Below, piece by piece: positions 56,992 to 64,000 of a stretch of 64,000 nucleotides of DNA. Within the stretch, counting starts at the first letter, position 1. Every line of letters begins with the position of its first letter. The DNA is taken from positions 28,539,927 through 28,603,926 of the forward strand of contig CM046870.1 of the NCBI GenBank assembly GCA_025617745.1, in the 5' to 3' direction. The notes beneath the pieces were generated by a model. It was not told where the DNA came from. It saw only the letters and a program-made list of their open reading frames with translations, and made no database searches. Made by a program: the position numbers and the translations under genes. The stretch comes from Heliocidaris erythrogramma. Lineage: Eukaryota > Echinodermata > Echinoidea > Camarodonta > Echinometridae.

Positions 56992-57620
56992 CCTATGAGG
57001 GAAGCAAAAATCCATCCCAAATGGGCTTGGACGTCGGCTCTCCATGCCCCCTCCCCCCTTCATCCTCTCCCTACACCTCCCCCTTCCCTCTTCGAGCATG
57101 CTATTATTGACTGTTCTAACAAGCCGCCGGACACTCCTCTTACCTACTCCTCTGACCAACTTGAACCAAGACTATGTACATTGCCTTAGCAAGCTTATAC
57201 ATATTCATTTCTATGACTTCAAATTGAAAGGTAACTGCGAGTTGTAGGAACTATCCTCCACAGTTTGGGAGCCTGTCCTGTCCCATCTTACCCGTAAGAT
57301 TTCACTCTGTAAGGTTATTTAGACCATCTAAGTTATTGACAAAAACGTCAGCCTGACAGTACCCGTCGGGTTTAGCTCCCAGAGCCCCCAAAAGAGACCA
57401 CAAATTCCGGTCGATTTCACCCAAAATGCTATGTATGTAAAGGAAAAAAATAATTTTCTTACCTTCTGACTATGAAAACTTAAAAGTGTTTTATTCAATT
57501 CAGTTCAAATTTTCATGATTTTGAGTATAAGAATCTACTTGAGGTGCAATTTGTTGAAATATACTATTCATGTGTTAACTGTACAGATACCAAGCAAGCT
57601 CCTCTATTATGCCTTGTGTT
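56992..57620. repeat. Unique sequence plus repeat block shared with 21.6 kb
   Basis: 57310-57440 is the inverse of 21640-21760. The rest shows pyrimidine-rich runs (57040-57090) and nothing coding. Confidence 0.4.
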
Positions 57621-57736
57621 CACGGGCGTAGACATGCATAATTATCCAATTAGTCAATAGGGGGAGGGTGATCTATTCATCACCCCCCCCCCCCCCCCCA
57701 CTAACAGTAGAAAGTATGGATGTATCTACGCCACTG
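57621..57736. mobile_element. Very short TIR-like unit with central poly-C
   Basis: CACGGGCGTAGA and TCTACGCCACTGG are imperfect inverted ends about 115 bp apart; the centre is GGGGGAGGGTGAT ... ATCACCC(C)n. Confidence 0.35.
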
Positions 57737-58129
57737 GGTGCATTTACATGTACATGACTTTTTTTTAAATATACTTTTGAGAGAGCAATACATTTTTCAC
57801 AATTTAACAGCATATTAATGAAATGACCAATTGACACCTCAAGAATCATGTAAATTTGAATTGGATTGAATAAAACACTTTTTAGTTATCATAGTCAGAA
57901 GTTAAGAAAATGTTTTTTCTTTACATACAGACCATGGGGGGAATGCATTGTCAAAGGGCACTTTGTGGTTTTCATTTCAGGGGGTCTCCTTCCCCATGGA
58001 CAATTTTGTCAGTTTTATATTTTTGGAATGTACATCCACAGCTCCTCCTTAAGATTTTCTTAATCCAAATGCTCAATTGCCTTTTTCAAAATTAAAAACC
58101 CATTTGAGATTAAAAATATAGAATAGATA

Positions 58130-58760
58130 TGTCAATTTATTTTAAAATTAAGATTTCCTTATATATTTCTGTTGAAAATCGATATTCGCTTAATAGAAAT
58201 CTATTTTCTCGATACTGAACGTATGGAACGGAGCAAATTAATTCAAATTTTATGGATGCTTCTTCCCTGAGCATCTATAGCGGCAAACTATGCATTCACC
58301 TGCTTTCGGATAATGGACTTGAAAAGTCAGAATGCATGCTGCATATATTATGTTCTGCTCTGTTTGGCAAACCCAAGAAAATAGATTTTTGTTAAGCAAA
58401 ACCAGACAATTTAAGTATCATTATAAAGATTTAATTGTTATAATACATGTAAACACCCACTTTATATTTTCCGTCACATATGGGATTTTAGGTAATGAAG
58501 AAAATCAATTTAGGATTTGGATTCAAAATATCTTCCTGACTGGAACATTTCTCAATCATTATGGTTCATGTACAACTCCAAATCAGCAAGAAAATGGCAG
58601 CCCCCATGTAAATGAGTAGGAGACGATACCGGGTGTTGGAATATCTTTATTTATACCCTTTTCTGATATCTTATTAGAAAATGATTTAGGCCAATAAGTA
58701 GGAATATATTACACCTTCCAATATAAGTAAATTTGTCATCAGGGCTTAATTCTCCTTTAA
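58130..58760. repeat. Interspersed copy of the 13.2-kb MITE (right part)
   Basis: Matches 13510-14075 in the same direction, including ACTATGCATTCACCTGCTTT and the terminal TTAATTCTCCTTTAA. The left terminus is not recognisable. Confidence 0.65.
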
Positions 58761-58954
58761 ACCAATTAGACGACACTTCTTTTGATATTGACAGTTTAAA
58801 TTCCATTTGATAATAATGAAATTGGCATCATGAATATATCGGAAAATTTGAAAACAGGGAAAAGGAAGAGAGTGTGTGGGCGTGTATGTGTGTATGATGA
58901 CGATCAAAGGGGTGCGAAGTGGGGGAGGGGACTGAGGGCTACAGCTCCCCCCCC

Positions 58955-59275
58955 CCAGATTTTTAAATATTCAGCCATCACCTCGTATTCGGGCAGTGAG
59001 GTGACCTAATGTGTAATTTCTTTTATACCTTATCTAGGGTAATATCATTATAAAATGATAATAAATTTAAATAAATTTAAATAAATTTAAATTTCTAAAA
59101 AACAGAAAACTGATATTCAGACAAGAGGCGTCAACCCCTTTGCGAAAATCTGCTCGTATGCTCATGATGATAATTATGAAGACAGGAAATTTAAAAAAAG
59201 CATTTGATTGAGATTTAATCTTACTGTTAATGTAATGAAAAGAATACTAAATTATTATAATTCAATTCCAGGGAT
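58955..59275. repeat. Direct repeat flanking the Penelope element, left
   Basis: Shares with 62145-62435: ATACCTTATCTAGGGTAATA, GGCGTCAACCCCTTTGCGAA and AATTATTATAATTCAATTCC. Left copy has an extra (AAATTTAAAT)n. Confidence 0.75.
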
Positions 59276-60291
59276 TGAATGAAAAGTGTGGTTTTGAATA
59301 AAGATGTTTATTTTCAGTACACACTAAGAAATTAGGGTTCACTTTAGGGTGCAAATTTGGGCGAAGATAGAAGAAAAACAAAGATATACATAACGAACAC
59401 AGAGAGAAGAAATACAAAGAAATACATAAAGAAAAGGAAGACAGAGAAAAGAAAATCAAAGTAAATAAAGAAATTAAAAGAACATAGAGAGAAGAAAAAC
59501 AAAGAAATACATCAAGAAAAAGGAAGACAGAGAAAAGAAAAAAGAAGAAATGCATGAAGAAAAAAGACAGAGAGAAGTAAAAGAAAGAAATACATAAGAA
59601 AAAAGACTCGTATTTTGCAGCCGTCCCTGTGAATTTAAAAGATTGAGAACGCATCTTGGAATCGTTCATGCCTTCTCCACTCAAATAGGGTTTACGTGTC
59701 AATTTTCTTGCACAGTGGAGCTCGGAGAGTGATCTTCTGGTAATCGATTAACTACTTTGACGTCAAAATCTTACGGGTTTGCCTTATAACAGTTTTGGGT
59801 TAATTAACTACACTGATAATCAGAGGACTATTCCGTGCGTTTCGAGGATTGTCCATGGATTGACCACGGGATCGGATCGACAGAGCAGCATAATCGCCTT
59901 AATTAAAGGCTACATTGTATGAGACATCCGATTGGGGGATCGGATTATGTGTTAACAAATTGTGTAGAGATGTTTTCATATGGAATGAAAGACGTGTTTA
60001 TAGGCGGTTTGAGTTCTAGCACCTGCCCCTGCCCCTGCTCCAATAAAATTTAAAAAAAGAAAACGGGGAAAAAGAAGAGAGTGTGGGGAGCACCATATAT
60101 AGGCAATATATCCTATGCCCAGACTCTCATAAGAAATGTAGCCGAATTCGGGATTCGCTGGAGGATCACATTCTGTTTGAAAATAGATTTCATACGCCCA
60201 TTACTATATAAAAGAAATGAATCATTGTGGAAAGTGTAGCACTTCATTGGAAACATATTTTGCGCTGAAATCTAGGCCTAGAAATGTCAGG
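59276..60291. other. Purine-rich tract (59340-59620), otherwise nothing recognised
   Basis: The tract consists of AGAGAAG/AAATACA-type units; the 146-codon minus frame across it is low-complexity Phe/Ser/Leu and not credible as a gene. Confidence 0.5.
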
Positions 60292-60531
60292 TTCTCATCA
60301 GGTTATCACGCAGGTATATAACAAATTACTTGAAATCAACTATATTATACTCGGTGAACCCGGACGCAACCTAGACGCCGTAATTTCAGAACAATCGCAA
60401 AGCTTGGACGAACTCCTTTTGTCTGCACAGAAGAGGTTCTTGCGATTGAATATAAGCAGCTTCCAGAAAGCGTAAATGCGCTGAGCTTCTGGCCCGGGAC
60501 ATAATTGAGAATTGATCGTCGGCATAGCTTT

Positions 60532-61922
60532 GGCTAAGCGAGCAACTTCAGCCAGTCTTAGATCGTTTGTCTGTTCATACTGTTAGAGATTTGTTTACGT
60601 TTGCTAAACTCGTCCGCGATCTGCCCCTTGATAATAGTAATTGTGTTATGTGTTCATTCGATATCTCTAGCCTATTTACCAACGTGCCACTGAAAGAAGC
60701 TATTGACATCTGTGCTTCTTATCTCTATCATGGCGACTTAGACTCACCACCTGTTCCTGAGCCCGTATTCATTGAACTCATGAACTTTGCCACTCGCGCG
60801 GTTGAGTTTAGTTTCAATGATACGATGTATTCACAGATAGATGGTGTGGCTATGGGATCCCCATTAGGCCCCGCGCTTGCTAACATTTTTGTTGGCTTTC
60901 ATGAAATGCGCCTGCTACAGAACGCCACCGATCTTAATATAGTCCCACATGTGTATTGTCGGTATGTTGATGATACGTTTGCAATTTTTGATAACCGCGC
61001 AGCGTGTGAGGTTTTCCTTACACAACTGAACCGGCTCCATCCCGCGCTAAAATTCACATGTGAAATTGAACTGTCCAATGCGCTCCCATTTCTCGACGTT
61101 CTCGTTGAGAGAAGTGATGGGAAATTCATCACTTTCGTCTACCGCAAGCCCACATTCACCGGGCAAGTGTGCCGCGCCCTTAGGATTTGCTCTGCGTGCA
61201 AATTAGCTCCCGAAATCGCGAAAATCAAAACTATTCTCCTTGACAATGGTTACCCTGAGCATGTTATATCTCGCACCATAACACGGACGCTGGAGGCACA
61301 ATCCAAATCTGACACCAGATTTGGACCTGCCAAATGCCCCGTGTATCTCAAACTACCCTGGAGGGGTAAGGTATCTGACAAATACGCCAGTCAGATCAAA
61401 CACGCAGTGTCACGTTGCTATTACGCGGTCTCGACACGCATTGTGTTTTCTACACACAGGATGCTACCGTCAACTAGCAAGGATGTACTACCCACCCCCC
61501 ACTTGAGTAATGTTATTTACCAATTTCAGTGCCGGTGCGATGCCAGGTACGTGGGCCGTACTTCTCAGCGGTTGGCTGATCGCATTAAACAACACATTCC
61601 CTCGATTATTCGGAACCGTACAACCAATCAGCGCACGCAGCCCGTCCGTGCCTGCAAATCTGAAATGCACGCTAACAGACCAAAGATAGCCAAATGCGAT
61701 TCAGCGATTGGTCTCCACTTGCTGAACAATCCAGCTTGCGCACAAAGCAATTCTCAATTATGTCCCGGGCCAGAAGCTCAGCGCATTTACGCTTTCTGGA
61801 AGCTGCTTATATTCAATCGCAAGAACCTCTTCTGTGCAGACAAAAGGAGTTCGTCCAAGCTTTGCGATTGTTCTGAAATTACGGCGTCTAGGTTGCGTCC
61901 GGGTTCACCGAGTATAATATAA
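60532..61922 (+). CDS. Penelope-like RT with GIY-YIG endonuclease (5' truncated, damaged)
   Basis: The frame is open from about 60531 (no true start codon; the N-terminus is lost) to 61920. Counting from 60567: CSFDISSLFTNVPLKEAID (29-47) is RT motif A, IDGVAMGSPLGPALANIFVG (91-110) motif B, YCRYVDDTFAIF (130-141) the catalytic motif C, and ALPFLDVLV (172-180) and FVYRKPTFTG (190-199) the next motifs. IYQFQCRCDARYVGRTSQRL (317-336) is the GIY-YIG-like nuclease start. Compared with the family, roughly 20 residues seem missing after FTG. A 14-bp deletion near 61745 throws the last 57 codons out of frame; the original tail (ARSSAHLRFLEAAYIQSQEP) is still visible in the next frame. Probably inactive. 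Confidence 0.85.
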
Positions 61923-62035
61923 ACGAAGAAGCTTGACTGGGGAGGAATTTTTAACACTGGGAGTAATATGCCGAAAGATTTGTTTACAAATTAAAAAAGA
62001 GTATAATATAGTTCATTTCAAGTAATTTGTTATAT

Positions 62036-62082
62036 ACCTGCGTGATAACCTGATGAGTGCAGGTCGAAAAGCTTCGTTATCA
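62036..62082 (+). ncRNA. Hammerhead-ribozyme-like motif at the Penelope 3' end
   Basis: In order: ACCTGC (62036-62041), TGATAAC (62043-62049), CTGATGAG (62050-62057), GTGCAGGTC (62057-62065), GAAA (62066-62069), AGCTTC (62070-62075), GTTATCA (62076-62082). CUGAUGA and GAAA are the conserved hammerhead core; TGATAAC/GTTATCA gives a 7-bp stem I; TTC fits the NUH cleavage triplet; stem III would be only AAGCTT-like, as in type I forms that may act as dimers. Stem II is not convincing (one closing G-C pair), but its loop GCAGGT can pair with upstream ACCTGC. Hammerheads are known in Penelope-like elements. Confidence 0.5.
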
Positions 62083-62144
62083 TGTCTCTTTTTCGTGCCA
62101 TATTGAAATTTTGCAGTACCAAGAAATTATTTGTGTTTTTTTTT

Positions 62145-62435
62145 AGATATTCAGCCTACCATCTCCTCGTACAGTGGTGTGACCGAATGTGTATTTTTTT
62201 ATACCTTATCTAGGGTAATATCATTATAAAGTGACAATAAGTTGTATATTTCTTTAGAAACCGGAAAGCTGATATTAAGACAAGAGGCGTCAACCCCTTT
62301 GCGAAAATCTGCTCGTATGGTTATGATGATAATTATGAACACCTGAATAAAAATAAAGCATTTGACTGAGATTTAATCTTATTGTTAATGTAATGAAAAT
62401 AATACTAAATTATTATAATTCAATTCCAGGTATTC
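62145..62435. repeat. Direct repeat flanking the Penelope element, right
   Basis: See 58955-59275. The left edge is replaced by the Penelope insertion. Confidence 0.75.
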
Positions 62436-62860
62436 CAGGATTGCATCCGGTGCTGTTTCAAACACCGAGTTGAATTATGAGGTATATGGGCTAATAATTG
62501 CCTTCAGTCTTCATTAATTACCGCAAGTAATAATGCAATGGAAATGATATTTGCCTACAACAGTCATCCTTACTATAATTTGGCTAATGTCCGTCTGTCC
62601 GTCCATTTGTTTGAAAGCGCTTTTCTCCGTGATTTTCCACTCAATCGAGTTGGGTTTTTTTAAACGTGGTTAAATTGTTCCCAGATTGTCATGAGGGGGG
62701 TTGTTTGTGGTATTTTGGTTGTATTATTTAAATGTTTTTTTACAATTCGTAACTTCCTTTGGCAGGCCCCGGGTAAAGCTTCGAAGTTCCCAGTCCTTTC
62801 GACCTTTTTCGGGTCAGCGAAATTACATAGGCATAGATAGCTTCACGTTACGTTGCACTT

Positions 62861-63018
62861 GCACCGGGCACCGTCTATAATACACGTAAGGCTATTATGC
62901 TGAGGAATGAACCGTCGCACTTCGTGTATATACAGCGCTTGCACCGGGCACCGTCTATAATACAAGTATATAAGGCTATATGCCGAGGAATGAACCGTCG
63001 CACTGCGTGTATATACAG
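62861..63018. repeat. Two-copy tandem repeat, 80 bp
   Basis: GCACCGGGCACCGTCTATAA starts at 62861 and 62941; GAGGAATGAACCGTCGCAC and GTGTATATACAG follow in both. Confidence 0.85.
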
Positions 63019-63337
63019 TAGATCTAAACACTAGGCCTTCAGTCAGTGTGTTTCCCATGCACATCCCGGATGTGCCCCCCTAAATCCACCACTGATCTAA
63101 CATCTGTCAATATTGTTATTTATTTGAATGGAAACTGAATATTGTATTCTAATACGTGAAGATGCCATAGTTCCATAGAGTTCCATAAGATATACATTTT
63201 TCAGTGTATGTTCAAAGATTTTTTATCAATTCGTTCAATGCATAACTACTTAACCTATACCAGGGGAAAAAATATCAGAAACCTAAACATGCCAGTGGAA
63301 TCCCTCCAAATCTTATCACTTTTCATCACAGCTGCTA
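63019..63337. other. Nothing recognised
   Basis: No gene or repeat partner visible. Confidence 0.35.
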
Positions 63338-63545
63338 ACCCCCCCCCCCCCCCTCTCTCTCTCTCTCTCTTTCTCCTGTATTCTTTATAATTTCTATCCC
63401 CCTGCATGTCTTTTTTTCTCTCTCTCTCTCTCAATTTCCCACTTGCTGTTTCTCACCCTCTCATATTTCCAGTTTCTCTCTCTCTCACTCATTTCCCCCA
63501 CCACTGTTTCCCACTGTATCACTCTCTCTCTCTCTCTCGCTTCTT
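63338..63545. repeat. Poly-C and (CT)n simple repeats
   Basis: A C run of about 15 followed by (TC)n tracts at 63355, 63418, 63475 and 63520; the short open frames here are Ser/Leu-rich artefacts. Confidence 0.85.
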
Positions 63546-64000
63546 TAAACATTCCACTATACTTCTCGCTTCTTTCAACATTCCCCTATTATGATTGAGC
63601 AACCTTTAATTGGAGATCTCCAAACATATGCAATCTGTTGTACATTGTAGGGTACATATACTTACACATTTAATACATGTAATGATAACATTTTTATATT
63701 ACAATAATTGCCTCTTGACTGCTTACTAAATACACCGTGTTACAATACATTTTTTCCATTCTATAGTTAGATTTTGATTTCACTCCGCAATGATATTCAA
63801 GTTCTTTCCCCAGTTTAACCCCTAATGCTAATTAAATTAAACCTCCTATCTATATTTAAAGAGAAGTCTGCTGTGAATCAATTATTCATATATGTTTCAT
63901 CAACAAACTAATTGCCTTTCAGTGTGAATGGTACTTGGGCTGTATGATGGGGAGCCCCATGTCTGCGCATCTAAGGTTTTGATCCGAAAATGAACAAGAA
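63546..64000. other. Nothing recognised
   Basis: AT-rich sequence without supported features. Confidence 0.35.

Larger units (their letters stand above)
60292..62133 (+). mobile_element. Penelope-like element with inverted 5' partial copy
   Basis: 60292-60531 is the inverse of 61740-62058 (3' end of the element, minus about 75 bp); the main body runs from about 60532 to 62133 in plus sense. Such inverted 5' additions are known for Penelope-like elements. The end at 62133 is set by the last base shared with the copy at 43.2 kb (AAGAAATTATTTGT). The left junction of the inverted copy falls exactly after CTGATGAG of the hammerhead-like motif. It inserted close to, or in, one copy of a 300-bp interspersed repeat. 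Confidence 0.85.

Noticed and set aside
59262-59702. 146-codon minus-strand open frame that looks membrane-like
   Set aside because: Low-complexity Phe/Ser/Leu from a purine-rich tract.

Overview
The window is intron-rich, AT-rich, repeat-laden animal DNA. HYR and F5/8C (discoidin) exons, a tRNA-derived SINE, CR1/L2-like and RNase H-bearing LINEs, a Penelope-like element with a GIY-YIG domain, Helentron-like repeats and very many foldback elements suggest a marine invertebrate deuterostome such as an echinoderm or hemichordate. This assignment is an inference. I see no prokaryotic signal.

The only host gene I can support runs on the minus strand across most of the window; neither end is inside. 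Twelve exons are recognisable by splice sites and matching phases. From 5' to 3' they are three HYR-like exons (53.7-53.9, 42.7-42.95 and 34.9-35.1 kb), two exons that together form one F5/8C domain (33.5-33.8 and 28.3-28.45 kb), a short acidic exon (15.0 kb), then six acidic exons of two alternating kinds, B-A-B-A-B-A (12.5, 10.8, 8.3, 2.9, 1.4 and 0.6 kb). Apart from the phase-0 junction inside the F5/8C domain, every intron is phase 1. The protein looks extracellular or cell-surface; no signal peptide, membrane segment or stop-codon exon was found.

The introns are filled with mobile DNA. 0-3.4 kb: an exon-bearing duplication with two SINEs. 4.9-8.1 kb: a broken LINE. 9.5-10.5 kb: a long inverted repeat around a purine tract. 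11.2-14.7 kb: terminal-inverted-repeat elements, one nested. 16.9-20.3 kb: a decayed tandem repeat that still reads like acidic protein in the gene's sense, split by a nested transposon. 21.8-23.8 kb: foldback elements and a MADF-domain relic. 29.4-30.7 kb: a LINE with a MITE in it. 31.7-32.8 kb: a higher-order satellite made from an inverted-repeat unit. 35.5-36.8 kb: LINE remnants. 37.4-42.4 kb: a TIR element with a 9-bp target duplication, apparently split by an EN-RT-RNase H LINE; downstream of the LINE is a hairpin with an extreme A-to-G signature.

43.2-53.5 kb holds a truncated Penelope-like element, several foldback or tandem-repeat elements and two Helentron-like elements side by side. 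54.7-64 kb, 5' of the first visible exon, holds a CR1/L2-like LINE end, poly-G elements, a second Penelope-like element (60.3-62.1 kb) with an inverted partial copy and a hammerhead-like motif, and simple repeats.

All coordinates were read by eye; exon edges are set by splice dinucleotides plus phase, and repeat edges are approximate unless terminal repeats define them.
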